The notes under the pieces were generated by a model that did no database searches, had not been told where the DNA came from, and worked only from the letters and a program-made list of their open reading frames with translations. This document shows, in pieces, positions 17,444 through 27,613 of a stretch of DNA of 64,000 nt. Every line of letters starts with the position of its first letter. The stretch's first letter is position 1. The translations under genes were made by a program, and so were the position numbers. Source of the DNA: UBA7328 sp965247965 (lineage in GTDB: Bacteria; Bacteroidota; Bacteroidia; Chitinophagales; Saprospiraceae); contig OZ252053.1 of NCBI GenBank assembly GCA_965247965.1, positions 2,852,001 through 2,916,000 of the forward strand, given 5' to 3'.

Positions 17444-18642
17444 GTGATCACCCTTAGCAACAAAGACAGCCGTAAACTTCTATTATTCATTAATCATCTA
17501 CACGTTGCCGATGGTGATGACAAATTGATATCCGTCGCCAAAATCGATTCGTGGGCTCCTCAAATGATAACTTCCTTGGGATTCGTACAGATCGATCCGA
17601 TCTCGGCGGTCGAAAAAGCGCACTACACTATTCTGTTTTCGAGGAACAAAAATCTCAAAAAGGAATGGCTCGCCAATTCTCTAGAAGACGATCGTACGAC
17701 ATTCGAAAACTGGACCCACGATGCCGCCATTCTGCCTGTAGAGTTTTATCCATATTGGAAACATTATTTCAAGCGATTCGAAAACTTCGAAATCCACAAA
17801 GGCTATAAAGTATTTTTCAAACCGCTTAAGCCCCGAATCGTTAAAGAAGTCCTTCGCCACATCGAAAAAGAAGGCCCTACCAAACCTTCGGAATTAAAAT
17901 TGGGTATAGTCGAATGGAACGATGCATACGCCAGCAAAACCTCACTGTCCAAAATAGCAGCCGAACTTCTCTGGCGAACGGGCAAACTATGCGTGACCCG
18001 TCGTGAATCATTAGCAAAAGTGTATGACCTGTCAGAAAGAGTAATTCCTGGAAAATACTACAAAGGCAAGGTTGCCAAAAGCGAATATACCGATTGGGCA
18101 TGCAAGAAAGCATTGCAACAACTCGGCTTTGCCCCCCCGCTCAAATGGCCCATTATATGGACGCGATTTCGAAAGATACCGCGCTCGAATGGTGTAGAGC
18201 ACATCGAAATGAGGTGGAAGAAATACAAGTCACCTTTGCCGACGACGCCTTAAGCCAACCTGTCTTTGCCCTTTCATCCGTATTGGAAAAAATAGATGGG
18301 TTTCCGGTATCAAACAAGAAATTGAGATTACTCAACCCATTTGATCCACTCATTCACGACAGGATAAGAACTAGTAGAATTTTTGGATTCGATTATACTA
18401 TCGAAATATGGGTGCCGAAGTCAAAAAGAAAATACGGCTACTACGTTCTGCCCATTCTGGAAGGTGATAAGTTTACAGGAAGAATCGACCTCAAAACGGA
18501 TCGAAAAGCTAGGAAACTGAACGTCTTAGGACTCTGGTGGGAAGAAGGTATAAAGGAAACAAAAGCGCGTAAGGAGCAACTGAAAAGAGAGTTGAAATCT
18601 TTGGCTAGATTTGTTGGAGTGGATAAGGTCGTTCAGGACTGA
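17444..18642 (+). pseudogene. winged-helix DNA glycosylase-like protein (YcaQ/HTH_42), frameshifted
   Basis: Two frames make one ~400-residue protein of the crosslink-repair DNA glycosylase YcaQ family. The first frame (17444 to about 18135) has FVQIDPISAVEKAHYTILFS, RTTFENWTHDAAILPVEFYP and WRTGKLCVTRRE. The second (about 18135-18642) continues with AQMAHYMDAISKDTALEW, then LLNPFDPLIHDRIRTSRIFG, DYTIEIWVPKSKRKYGYYVL and PILEGDKFTGRIDLKTDRKA. The join is a C7 run at 18131-18137, so a single-base indel is to blame, either a real mutation or a sequencing error. GTG 17444 is the start. Confidence 0.8.
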
Positions 18643-18734
18643 CAGGTCTGCCTGAGTTAGAGATTAGTAGAATAATAGATTTCATAGACCCACCTCGTCT
18701 CATGCATTGTAATCTCATAAGACCTGTCAGTCCT
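18635..18734. repeat. 100 bp unit with 15 bp terminal inverted repeats
   Basis: AGGACTGACAGGTCT at 18635-18649 and AGACCTGTCAGTCCT at 18720-18734 are perfect inverted repeats, lying between the convergent YcaQ-like and ankyrin genes and overlapping the 3' end of both. It resembles the palindromes at 2978-3058. Either a bidirectional terminator or a MITE; it has contributed C-terminal codons to both genes. Confidence 0.65.
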
Positions 18735-19491
18735 CAGTCGAAAGATGTGGTTTCCCAAGAAGATTCTTTTCCATTCCACCTGTTCCCACTCCATGATCAC
18801 TTTCTATTCGCTCCACGTGAAGTGGATTAATGGTGTGCTCACCAAATGCGAGCAATGAAAGTATTTTCCCAGGCCTGCTGTGCCAACTCGCCCAGCTCAT
18901 CGGCGAATCTCCGTTGATATCTTTAGCTGTCTTATCCGCTCCTGCATCCAATAACATTTTTATGCATTCGGCATCCGCGAATGCCGCTGCGCGGTGAAGA
19001 GGCGTTTCTCCATATGTCCTTGCGTCGCGCATGAAGCATCCGGTTTCTGCCCCCGCATTTGTTGGAATATTCGGATCAGCGCCATATGCAAGAAGCATTT
19101 TGACAATCAATCTGCTTACGTATGAATTGCACTTTGACAAGGTGGCGTGAAGCGCCGTTTCGCCTGAATCGGGCAGCCGGTGATTTGAATCAGCGCCTTG
19201 CTCTAATGCGTATTGGCAAAGCCGCCAATGTCCATGAAAGGCCGCTCGATTAAGACTGTAGTTTTCGCCAAGATCATCTAATGAAGCTCCTTTAGATATG
19301 AGATATTTTATGGCTGTCACATCGCCGTAGTAGTCGCACCATGTGATCAATTTGTATCCATTTTTATCAGTTGAATTGGCATCGTGGCCTTGATCGAGAT
19401 AGTCGATTACCAGGTCGGTACGACCGTCTTTTATTTTTGTAGCATGTTTATCGCTTTTAAGAAAAGAGAATAAAGATCGGGAAAAACCTAT
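18727..19491 (-). CDS. ankyrin-repeat protein, start codon unclear
   Basis: About 255 residues with at least four ankyrin units, for example TAIKYLISKGASLDDLG, LCQYALEQGADSN, IVKMLLAYGADPNIPTNAG, TPLHRAAAFADAECIKMLL and DAGADKTAKDINGDSPMSWA. No signal peptide. The frame is open upstream of the first usable start (TTG 19350): GFSRSLFSFLKSDKHATKIK, then DGRTDLVIDYLDQGHDAN looks genuine. But only an ATA (19491-19489) stands where the start should be. Either a lost ATG or a rare start. Protein-protein interaction role; partner unknown. Confidence 0.7.
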   Translation of the reverse strand: MGFSRSLFSFLKSDKHATKIKDGRTDLVIDYLDQGHDANSTDKNGYKLITWCDYYGDVTAIKYLISKGASLDDLGENYSLNRAAFHGHWRLCQYALEQGADSNHRLPDSGETALHATLSKCNSYVSRLIVKMLLAYGADPNIPTNAGAETGCFMRDARTYGETPLHRAAAFADAECIKMLLDAGADKTAKDINGDSPMSWASWHSRPGKILSLLAFGEHTINPLHVERIESDHGVGTGGMEKNLLGKPHLSTED

Positions 19492-19509
19492 TGCAGGATT
19501 ACAACCTCA

Positions 19510-20223
19510 TCAATTCGCATTCAGGGTACTAAGAATTTCTTGAGCTTGAGCGTAATTGAATTCTCCATCTTCGATGCCGGACAGTTGTTCTTTGGCCTTT
19601 TCCCTGTCGCGAGGCGCTCTCAAATAGGCCATTGCCGCGTACCATCTCACTTGCTGTTCAAACTTGTGCTCTGTGGTCATAGAATCAAGTAAGGACAGAA
19701 ATTCTTCCCTTCTAAAATCTTCGATCGAGAGATAGCTCATGGCTTTGTAGAATAACAATTCGTCACCGAGAGATTCACTGGTGTCAAACCATTCTATAGC
19801 TTTAGTATAATCTCCGGCACTATAGGCTTCCATTCCCTTTATTATATCTTCCTGCTCTGATCTGAAAGTGAGCACATTTGGATAAGGCTCAAAGTAGGCG
19901 GCGAATAGGTCGGGCGAGGCTGGTTTGGTGAAGTAACTTCTGCTCAATATGATAAATAAAAGCAGAGCCGCTACGGAAGCCCAGATAATGATTTGCCCGA
20001 TCAGCAAAGAAGGTTTTCGATTTTCATTGGCGACCACTTCTTCCACTTCTCTTCTGAATGCTTCGGACTTCACGACGTGGATGGATTGTTGGTACAGGTC
20101 AAATGATTTTTTGAAAGAATCATCGGACGATAATCTTTCCTGAAAATTTTGCATTTCTATTTGGTTTAGGTCGCCATTGATGAAATGATCAAATAATTCT
20201 ATGTCGGAATCGCTGAGATTCAT
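19510..20223 (-). CDS. membrane-anchored anti-sigma-like protein with TPR-like C-terminus
   Basis: 237 residues. A cytosolic N-terminus (MNLSDSDIELFDHFINGDLN, then QIEMQNFQERLSSDDSFKKS) resembles the zinc-free anti-sigma domain found beside Bacteroidota ECF factors. One membrane segment spans about residues 74-94 (LIGQIIIWASVAALLLFIIL). The outer part has tetratricopeptide-like helices (KGMEAYSAGDYTKAIEWFD). It overlaps the sigma gene by four bases (ATGA). It probably holds the sigma factor at the membrane. Confidence 0.7.
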   Translation of the reverse strand: MNLSDSDIELFDHFINGDLNQIEMQNFQERLSSDDSFKKSFDLYQQSIHVVKSEAFRREVEEVVANENRKPSLLIGQIIIWASVAALLLFIILSRSYFTKPASPDLFAAYFEPYPNVLTFRSEQEDIIKGMEAYSAGDYTKAIEWFDTSESLGDELLFYKAMSYLSIEDFRREEFLSLLDSMTTEHKFEQQVRWYAAMAYLRAPRDREKAKEQLSGIEDGEFNYAQAQEILSTLNAN

Positions 20224-20780
20224 AGTATAAATGTCTGATAATTAAGGCCCATTTCAGAGATTTTCCGTGCCAAATACTTAAGGCATCTATATTTTTTATT
20301 TTTTGCGGCTTGTACGCTTCCTAGGCCAAATGTTTCTTTGAGTTGATCCATGGAGGAATTTTCGTAATAGTAGTATACTAATATCCTGGCACAGTCATCA
20401 CTCAGCGTATTGATGATATCACTCAAGGCTTTGAAATCATATCGCATCGGCTTTCTATCATCTGGATTCGTCTGCAGCTCTTTGGCGATTTTATCATCTT
20501 TCACTCTCTTTTTGTACATACCAAACCATATGTTCTTGCAGATGGAAATGAAATATGTTTTGAGAGATGAGTCACCTTTGAATTTTTGGGATAATATATT
20601 TTGATAAAGGATCATCATTGCTTCCTGGAAGACGTCCTTGGCGTCTTCGTCCACACCTCCGAGTTCTCTGATCAATTTCGCTACAATACCGTAGTAAGAG
20701 TCGTACATCCATTTCACGCTCTCTTTTCGCGACTGTTTATCGCCATTGGGCAACACGTCCCTTATTTGATCATCCTTCAC
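20220..20780 (-). CDS. ECF-type RNA polymerase sigma factor
   Basis: 186 residues with region 2 (DEDAKDVFQEAMMILYQNIL, then SLKTYFISICKNIWF) and region 4 (LSDDCARILVYYYYENSSMD, then QLKETFGLGSVQAAKNKKYR). It is first in a two-gene unit with the anti-sigma-like protein and divergent from the CHAT-TPR gene at 21071. The 290 bp between them should hold both promoters, so the CHAT gene is a plausible target. Confidence 0.88.
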   Translation of the reverse strand: MKDDQIRDVLPNGDKQSRKESVKWMYDSYYGIVAKLIRELGGVDEDAKDVFQEAMMILYQNILSQKFKGDSSLKTYFISICKNIWFGMYKKRVKDDKIAKELQTNPDDRKPMRYDFKALSDIINTLSDDCARILVYYYYENSSMDQLKETFGLGSVQAAKNKKYRCLKYLARKISEMGLNYQTFIL

Positions 20781-21070
20781 TTTTCTTTGTACGCTTTATT
20801 TGTGGTTTTTCAGAATAAAAAGTAATCAATCTTTTTGGGACATTAGCCGCAACGAGAATCGACAAAAATGATATTCAATGATATGAATAAGAATAAAGAA
20901 ATAGTATTAGTTTGATGTCAAAAATAGGAATAACTTCAAAATAATAAATCGCTGTGAGCAATGGTAAAGTACTTGGTTTTGATTACCTTTCTCATAAAAG
21001 CGAAACCAATGAGTGCCATAAAGTCATGTGGCCCAGACCTTTTTAATAAATAATCACTAACTCTTCGGTT

Positions 21071-23779
21071 ATGGTGAATATTTGGGTTTATATTTTGGGC
21101 ATATCAATGTTGTTTTGTGCTTATTCTCAAGGGCAGGATACGACCGTCGTGAAGGCATTTACATTAGAAGAAGACATTGATTTCTTAAAAGCAGATTCGC
21201 TTTATGACATAAATGAGTTTGAAGATGCATTAACATATTACAAAAAGGCACAAAGAAAAAGTAGTGAAATTGAAGACAGTATTATCATTTCATTAGAATT
21301 GGCATGGTGTTATTATGGAATGGCCAATCAAACAAATGCCTTAGTTCATCTCGAATTCCTACTCAATTTAAATCCGAGAGAAATTGTAAATAAATCTATT
21401 ACTGGCCATCTATCCGAATCGAACCACCTACGATCCCTCTTAGCCTGGGAACAAGGAGATTTACAACGGACGCTAGAATTTGAGTCAAAAGCACTCGAAT
21501 ATCTCGAGCAGGATTCAATAGTAGACCTTCAATATGTGAACGCTCTGGTGAACGTCGCTAAAAGCTATCACTTTTTAGGCAAATTTGAAAAGTCTAGTGC
21601 CCCGCTACTAAAAGCTCAACAAGTCCTTAAAGAAATAAAAATAGATCCAAGCAAAAAAATGCAAAAAGAGTCGATAATTTATGTTGAACTGGGAAGCACA
21701 TATCAGGCCCTAATGGACTTGGAACGTGCCATGAATTACTTCAAGTTGGCGCTTTCGAATAGTCAATTCTTGGATGCAGGTATTTTAATGGTAGTGCATT
21801 CCAAATTGGCCACGTCATTTTACAATTTAGGCAAGTTGGACAGTTCTATTGTCCATGATGAATTTGCATTAAAATTGTTTGATTATATACCTAAGCAAGA
21901 CCCTCATCATCGCTACAGATTCTCAGGTGTTCTTATTAACTTAGGGAGTAGTTATAATGAATTAGGTCAACACGAAAAAGCAAAAGATTATTTACAAAAA
22001 GCTCTTAGGGTAGATGAAAAAAATTTAGGTCCAAACCATCCGACTTTACTTTTTAATTTAAATTCTCTTATATGGAACACTCTTATGTCTGAAGATTTTG
22101 GGACGGGAGAAAAATATTGTTCAAGAGCTTTAACTATTTCGCGCTCAACAAACGACATTATTAACAATGATTTGGCTTCGAGTAAACAATACAATTGGGC
22201 CTCGGAACTTTATTTACATATAGGCAACTTTCGACGTGCATTGCTTTATGCTGATAGCGCATTTCTTTCCAATGAATTAGTGTTAAAGGGGAATTCTCGG
22301 TTGCGATCTGATTATATGGATTTTTTTAGATCTACATTCCTTTCGATTGAATGTTTAATGGAGCTATCCGATTCTATTCAAATTGAAAAAAAAGTATTCA
22401 CATTATACGACATTTTTTTAAGGCACGTTAATCAGCTTCACTTCCAGAAATATGGCATTTTGGTTATCCAACAAATTCAATCTTTATTTGGAAAATTTTA
22501 TTCAATATTTTATGATCTTCAAAGAGATTCTAACGACGAATGGAAAGACGAAAAACTATGGGAAATTTCAGAATTGAAAAAGAGTCGGAGTTTGCTAAGT
22601 TCCATTTTTTTAAAGAATGGAATACTTACCAATCTTCCACCCGCTTTGCAAAAAAAAGAAAAGGAATTAAGAGACAGTATCATCTACTGGGTTGATAAGT
22701 CAACCAATGGCAACTCTAAGGCTGACACAAAAATTTTAATTCTCAAAGAAAAACATATTAATCTCCTATCCCAAATCGAAAACAACGACCTCCTTCAAAA
22801 CCTGTACGATCTCAGGCTCGACGTATCCCTCCAGAATGTTCAAACCAACTTAAATGGAAAATCCGTAGTCCTTTCCTTCTTCATAGGTGAAGAAAATACC
22901 TATCTCTTCGCTTTTTCGAAAGACACAGTGATTACAAAGACAATTGAACTGAATCATTTTGAGAATCTCATCAATTGCCACCTCAATCAACTCACCAAAA
23001 ACCAAGAATCCACTGACTCCTTATCCCTCCTAACAGATTTCATAATTGGTGATCTCCACTCACTGGAAGATGAAATAGAAACCCTAGAGATCATACCCGA
23101 CGGAATAACCTGGGACATAAATTTCGCAGCCCTAAGTTTAGATGATCTTCCCGGTGCTCGAAAAGAACTGGGTCTGATATCCGAAATATGGCAAAACAAC
23201 TTTGTAAGCAGGAATTATTCGGAAACAGAATTTAAGGAAAATGCGCAAGATTACAGCTATCTCCACCTTGCTCTGCACAGCGCTATCGACACAACAGACC
23301 CGCTGAATTCAAATCTCATATTTGGCGAAGCCAATGACTTCGACGACGGGAGATTATACGGCCACGAGATCAACAATATGGATCTCAATGCTGATTTGGT
23401 CGTACTCAGCGCATGCCAATCCGGTGGTGGAAAAATAGAAAAAGGCGAAGGTGTCATGTCCCTGGCCAGAGCTTTTGCGATTGGCGGAGCTAAGAGCATT
23501 CTTGCCAGTAAATGGGATGTATGCGATAATTCCAGCCCGATTATCATGTCTTATTTCTACGAGGGATTGAAAAGCGGCATGAGGAAAAGCGAAGCGCTCA
23601 GAATGGCCCAAAGAAAATTCTTGGCCAATGATGCCGATAATATTACATCAGCGCCGCTTTATTGGAGTTCGTTTTTTATTCTTGGGGATGATAGTCCAAT
23701 TGTTCAGCCTTTTAATTGGTATCCGGTTGTTTTAACTGTGCTGGCTATACTCATTGTTTGCACATTTCTTTTCCGATAA
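21071..23779 (+). CDS. CHAT-domain (caspase-like) protease with TPR array and membrane anchors
   Basis: 902 residues. A signal-like N-terminus (MVNIWVYILGISMLFCAYSQ) is followed by TPR repeats over about 45-480, for example ALTYYKKAQRKSSEIEDSI and QHEKAKDYLQKALRVDEKNL, then GPNHPTLLFNLNSL. The C-terminal CHAT domain has a catalytic His in LHLALHSAID (about 736) and Cys in VVLSACQSGGG (about 782), then EGVMSLARAFAIGGAKSILA, SKWDV and the usual YWSSFFILGD end. A last helix, about residues 882-900 (WYPVVLTVLAILIVCTFLF), is a membrane anchor. Both catalytic residues are present. Such proteins are sensors or effector proteases; the target here is unknown. Confidence 0.85.
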   Translation: MVNIWVYILGISMLFCAYSQGQDTTVVKAFTLEEDIDFLKADSLYDINEFEDALTYYKKAQRKSSEIEDSIIISLELAWCYYGMANQTNALVHLEFLLNLNPREIVNKSITGHLSESNHLRSLLAWEQGDLQRTLEFESKALEYLEQDSIVDLQYVNALVNVAKSYHFLGKFEKSSAPLLKAQQVLKEIKIDPSKKMQKESIIYVELGSTYQALMDLERAMNYFKLALSNSQFLDAGILMVVHSKLATSFYNLGKLDSSIVHDEFALKLFDYIPKQDPHHRYRFSGVLINLGSSYNELGQHEKAKDYLQKALRVDEKNLGPNHPTLLFNLNSLIWNTLMSEDFGTGEKYCSRALTISRSTNDIINNDLASSKQYNWASELYLHIGNFRRALLYADSAFLSNELVLKGNSRLRSDYMDFFRSTFLSIECLMELSDSIQIEKKVFTLYDIFLRHVNQLHFQKYGILVIQQIQSLFGKFYSIFYDLQRDSNDEWKDEKLWEISELKKSRSLLSSIFLKNGILTNLPPALQKKEKELRDSIIYWVDKSTNGNSKADTKILILKEKHINLLSQIENNDLLQNLYDLRLDVSLQNVQTNLNGKSVVLSFFIGEENTYLFAFSKDTVITKTIELNHFENLINCHLNQLTKNQESTDSLSLLTDFIIGDLHSLEDEIETLEIIPDGITWDINFAALSLDDLPGARKELGLISEIWQNNFVSRNYSETEFKENAQDYSYLHLALHSAIDTTDPLNSNLIFGEANDFDDGRLYGHEINNMDLNADLVVLSACQSGGGKIEKGEGVMSLARAFAIGGAKSILASKWDVCDNSSPIIMSYFYEGLKSGMRKSEALRMAQRKFLANDADNITSAPLYWSSFFILGDDSPIVQPFNWYPVVLTVLAILIVCTFLFR

Positions 23780-24521
23780 ATGGTTTATCGCAAGAAGGCT
23801 TCAATAACATAATCGGTAATTAAGTCGAGATTTTAGCAGGCATAAACTGCTGAAAGCTTACCGAATAAAATACGACACTTCGGATTGTTCAACCTCACTA
23901 ATATTTTGACAATAATTATAGTGATGTAAGCCACCGATTTTTCAGGATTCCTCGACATTTTTGTCGGGGAATTAACACGGATTATGGTTCTACGGTGGCG
24001 GTGGCCTGACAAAAGCAGCATGAGAGAACATTTTCTGCCTTAGCAGAATGGATGTCTAGACGACGTTCAAGTGAACGAACCGCCATGCGGACGGGCGGCC
24101 TTGCTTTTGTCTAGCATTTTTTGTTACTTTTTTTTGCAATGAAAAAAAGTAAAGAAGAATAGTTATGAGAACAGATTTGAATCTTATCCTAGTGTTGAAT
24201 AAAAAATGATCAATTAATAATACATTCTTTCAAATCAACAAAAGAGTACTTACCCTATAAAATGACATAGAACTATAAAAAATTTACCCTCCACTGATTA
24301 CCAAATCGAAAATTATTCCACTAATAAGCGATTTAATTTTCGATCAATGAGTCGTCTGAAATCCAACCCATACCTTAACGAGTTTTAAGCTGATATTGGA
24401 GAAGGTATAATCAGATGAATAGTTACAAAGACTGTTCAATTGATACTTTGGGGTAGTGAACAATGGAGAGCAGGCTATTGAAAAGAAATGGGAGTTTTTC
24501 GTACTTCCATTTCTTTTGCTC
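23780..24521. other. 742 bp without a gene; hairpins
   Basis: No supported ORF. GCCACCG at about 23930 and CGGTGGC near 23994 form an outer stem around an inner hairpin with arms CGACA and TGTCG (about 23953-23970). The stretch near 24100-24160 (gctagaca-like to aaaaaaagtaaag) is AT-rich. It lies between the CHAT gene and the convergent PnuC-like gene. Confidence 0.5.
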
Positions 24522-25286
24522 TCAGGTATTCAGTGCCGCTGATTTTTTATCTAATTCAACATCCCCATTTAATTTCCAGTCAAGCAAAGTAACAATCGAA
24601 TTAGCCAAATAAAAAACATACTTTGCCACATTAGCAATATTCACAAGCATGATGTTCTTAATCAGTTGTACCACGTTGTAAAAAAACCAACTCAACCACG
24701 TCTCCTCGTATTTAAATGCATTGGCAAAGTTGGCGCCAATAGACAACCCAAAAGTTATAGACACCACGATTAGAAAAGCGTGATCCGTCCTGCCGCCAAA
24801 AAGATAGGCCCCTAAATAGACCAAAGCTGAGCCCACGATCATTCCAAAAACAAAAATGGCATAATACCTAAAATCCCTCGGCCGGATCGATTCACCCTTG
24901 TGCCATCGGAAGACCGAAAGACTGTTGAGAAAAAAAGAAATGGGATAGGTAAGTGCAGCAGAATGATTGCCAAAAAGGTAATCTATGGTACCAGAGTTAA
25001 CCGTAGTGGCAACGCCGATCATATTGCCCAAATTCATCTGCTTACCGATAAATCGCGTGGACAACATCGAAAAAATGGCGCCAATGGTGGAGAGAATACC
25101 AAGAGGGAAAGCTCCTTTTTTGATTTGTGACCAAAAGTCAGAAATTTCTATGCCGAATTGCATTTCTCCCCCGTAAAAGTAGGTCTCGTGAAAGCTGCGC
25201 TCCAGGCAAACGGCCAATATCAACAAAGCCCCTAATAAATCGAGGTATTTGGAATGTATAAGTTGTCTGAGCAGTTTTTTAGTCAC
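24522..25286 (-). CDS. PnuC-like nicotinamide mononucleotide/riboside transporter
   Basis: 254 residues, about seven hydrophobic helices, inner membrane. LTYPISFFLNSLSVFRWHKG and the C-terminal aromatic helices (WLSWFFYNVVQLIKNIMLVN, then VAKYVFYLANSIVTLLDWKL) recall the PnuC fold and its Trp/Asn substrate pocket, but conservation is loose. Standing alone between a noncoding region and an IS. Alternative: an unrelated polytopic membrane protein. Confidence 0.5.
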   Translation of the reverse strand: MTKKLLRQLIHSKYLDLLGALLILAVCLERSFHETYFYGGEMQFGIEISDFWSQIKKGAFPLGILSTIGAIFSMLSTRFIGKQMNLGNMIGVATTVNSGTIDYLFGNHSAALTYPISFFLNSLSVFRWHKGESIRPRDFRYYAIFVFGMIVGSALVYLGAYLFGGRTDHAFLIVVSITFGLSIGANFANAFKYEETWLSWFFYNVVQLIKNIMLVNIANVAKYVFYLANSIVTLLDWKLNGDVELDKKSAALNT

Positions 25287-25389
25287 TTATTGACTTGTAA
25301 TGGGTTTTTTCCATAAAACACCAGATTTTAGATTAACTCTGAGGCCATGGGCAGACTTCGTATATTCAGAACTCCAGACTCGGAGTAAA

Positions 25390-27123
25390 TTACAATGTCG
25401 CGATTTGGTAGTGAAGTTCCAAATTAGTGCCTGGATATATGGTTTGGGTTTGGTTGAGAAGATGGCATAATTTTTCAGCAGCTTTATTCATTCTTGGATT
25501 GGATTGGGAGTAAAGGGAGACGGTTAATTTTTTAGATTTATAGTCACATTCCAGGTCAATTGGAGTTTTGATCAGACTTTTGATCAAACTTCGTTTTTCG
25601 TCTTTTGACTTTTTAAAATGAGGCATCAATTTATTAGTCATTGACGTTTCGGCACGATAGCATATCATTTTTATTACGTTTTGGAACCTTTTACTTTCCA
25701 TGTTGAGTGATGAGTATCTTATGGATTCAGGCATATCCTTGATTTTAATTTTGTAACTAACTGATTTGCGTTTGGTTATCAGTTGATTTTCCTGTTTTTC
25801 CAGGCCGTTTATCTGTTCTTGTACTTTGGATTGTTGTGTTTCCAGTTTGGATACATGGTCTACATTTTGCTTGCTAAGTTTTTCCTGGATGTCGAATAAG
25901 CGGGCTTTTCTTCGTTGGATTTTTTCTCTTACTTTTTTGAGGTAGTAACTAAGATTACTGTACTCCGGGTTGACTACATCAAAGTCTTTATCTATCTGAT
26001 CCACAGTGTTTTGTACAATACTGTCCAACCTATAATCCAGTCGCATATATCGAAAGAAATTCTCCTGCGTCCAGCGGGCAAACATGTATAGTGCTACCGA
26101 TAGAATGGCCAGTTTTTTGTTGGTCGTCAATACACTTGTCTGATGAGTGTCTTTGTTCAGTTTTCTTATTTCCCTCATCGGCACTTTATCCAGAACGATT
26201 TGCCTTTCACTCAAGTCCATTTGCGTGTCTACACCTTCGATAGCCAACTGATGTGTTGTAAAATCATCAACATTCCACCGGTCTTCTACATTCTTACGAT
26301 AGGTCAACACCGCCACCCGATGTTTTTCCCACAACATGCCGAAAAAAGCAGGACTGTATGCCTCCCTGTCAAAGACAATGGTAAAGCGCGGTAAATCAGG
26401 ATCAGATTCCAATTGTTCATCACTGTATTTGCAGGGCATTTCATTTAGTAGCTTTGGTAAAATTTGCTCAATAATAGTTTCCTGAAGCTTCTGGTTCACC
26501 TGGCCTGTAACAAAAAAATAGGGAGAACCGTCTTGATTGTTGATCCAAAATTCCTGCATTCCCGGCAGGCATAACTTTTGACGTGATACGTATTTTTTAC
26601 CCAATTTGGCTTTGTAACCATAATAAATCTGAACGTGTCCGTCTATGTAGTAAAACTCGTTTTGTTCCTCACTTGCCCAGTTTTGACCTAAGTCCATCAT
26701 CCATGGCCCTGCTTTTTGCTGATTGGTGATCATATGCAGTTTGTTGCGCATGCATTTGGCTTCAGGTATGCGGTCTAGTCCGAGTAATTTGCCAAAGTCT
26801 CCGGGACTGATCTGCTTGAGCTGCTCCACGCTCTTGATGCGGCATAAATACATAAATGACAACAGCAAAATGATCACTTCTATGTAGTAGTAGCCCCGTT
26901 TCAATTCGTGGTAATGATCCCGATAGGTCAATAGACCACTCATGATCAAAAAGGGAAGTAAAAGAAGTACTCCGCCAAAGGACAGGGATTGACAGGATTC
27001 AAAATGTAATGGGGTAGTTTCTATCTTACCGAAGGCGGCTTTTGTCCTTTCATCTACTCGTGTAGCTGCTACTCCCAAGACCTCTGATGCCAACAGATCC
27101 AACTCGTTTCTCTCAGCAGGCAA
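25390..27123 (-). CDS. large DDE transposase of the two-ORF IS (copy A)
   Basis: 577 residues. An N-terminal hydrophobic stretch (FGGVLLLLPFLIMSGLLTYR) precedes the DDE core: YYIDGHVQIYYGYKAKLGKK (Asp), FTIVFDREAYSPAFFGMLWE (Asp), VLTYRKNVEDRW, and RWTQENFFRYMRLDYRLDSI (Glu). A coiled coil (about 395-470) and a basic tail follow. The labelled start is TTG 27123, but the frame is open upstream to the A9 run at the end of the helix-turn-helix ORF, so the natural product may be a fusion. Homologous along its length to the 569-residue protein at 50532. Confidence 0.8.
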   Translation of the reverse strand: MPAERNELDLLASEVLGVAATRVDERTKAAFGKIETTPLHFESCQSLSFGGVLLLLPFLIMSGLLTYRDHYHELKRGYYYIEVIILLLSFMYLCRIKSVEQLKQISPGDFGKLLGLDRIPEAKCMRNKLHMITNQQKAGPWMMDLGQNWASEEQNEFYYIDGHVQIYYGYKAKLGKKYVSRQKLCLPGMQEFWINNQDGSPYFFVTGQVNQKLQETIIEQILPKLLNEMPCKYSDEQLESDPDLPRFTIVFDREAYSPAFFGMLWEKHRVAVLTYRKNVEDRWNVDDFTTHQLAIEGVDTQMDLSERQIVLDKVPMREIRKLNKDTHQTSVLTTNKKLAILSVALYMFARWTQENFFRYMRLDYRLDSIVQNTVDQIDKDFDVVNPEYSNLSYYLKKVREKIQRRKARLFDIQEKLSKQNVDHVSKLETQQSKVQEQINGLEKQENQLITKRKSVSYKIKIKDMPESIRYSSLNMESKRFQNVIKMICYRAETSMTNKLMPHFKKSKDEKRSLIKSLIKTPIDLECDYKSKKLTVSLYSQSNPRMNKAAEKLCHLLNQTQTIYPGTNLELHYQIATL

Positions 27124-27160
27124 AAGAATAGTCCCATTGGATGATACAGAATCGGTTGGT

Positions 27161-27613
27161 TTACCACTTTTTTTTTAACCGGCCTTTTCTGATATGATAG
27201 CGAAGTGCGCCTTCTGTAACTCCTAAAAGTTTAGCTGTATCGGCTACTCCATAGAAACCATCAAGGTACTTTTGGGCTTGATCCATCGCCCCTTCACTCA
27301 ACTTATAGCAACTTCCTCTTTGTTCTTCTCTTTGGAAAAACCATTGTGATCCTTTTTCGCGCAAGGCTTTGGCATATCTTTGGATGTTCCGGTTGCCCAC
27401 TCCCAATGTATCGGCTATTTCCTTTGGTCTACATAGACCTGACACTACAAGATTGGCTGTAATATATCGATAGCCTTGAAGGTCACTTTTCTCATGGCAG
27501 TATATCACCGATCCGGAATGCATGTAGTAGACCATGTTCGAATCTGCGTACACAGCTGTATTTGCGTTTATTAATCGTGATGATGAGGGAAATATGGGAA
27601 GTCGCATTTGCAT
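27161..27613 (-). CDS. helix-turn-helix accessory protein of the two-ORF IS (copy A)
   Basis: 150 residues. A central HTH (GLCRPKEIADTLGVGNRNIQ, then RYAKALREKG) and a second C-terminal HTH (GVADTAKLLGVTEGALRYHI, then RKGRLKKKW) suggest binding of the element's ends. The gene ends at an A9 run (27168-27176, minus strand) that could let transcription or translation slip into the transposase frame. Start MQMRLPIFP matches MQLQFPFFP of copy B. Confidence 0.75.
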   Translation of the reverse strand: MQMRLPIFPSSSRLINANTAVYADSNMVYYMHSGSVIYCHEKSDLQGYRYITANLVVSGLCRPKEIADTLGVGNRNIQRYAKALREKGSQWFFQREEQRGSCYKLSEGAMDQAQKYLDGFYGVADTAKLLGVTEGALRYHIRKGRLKKKW

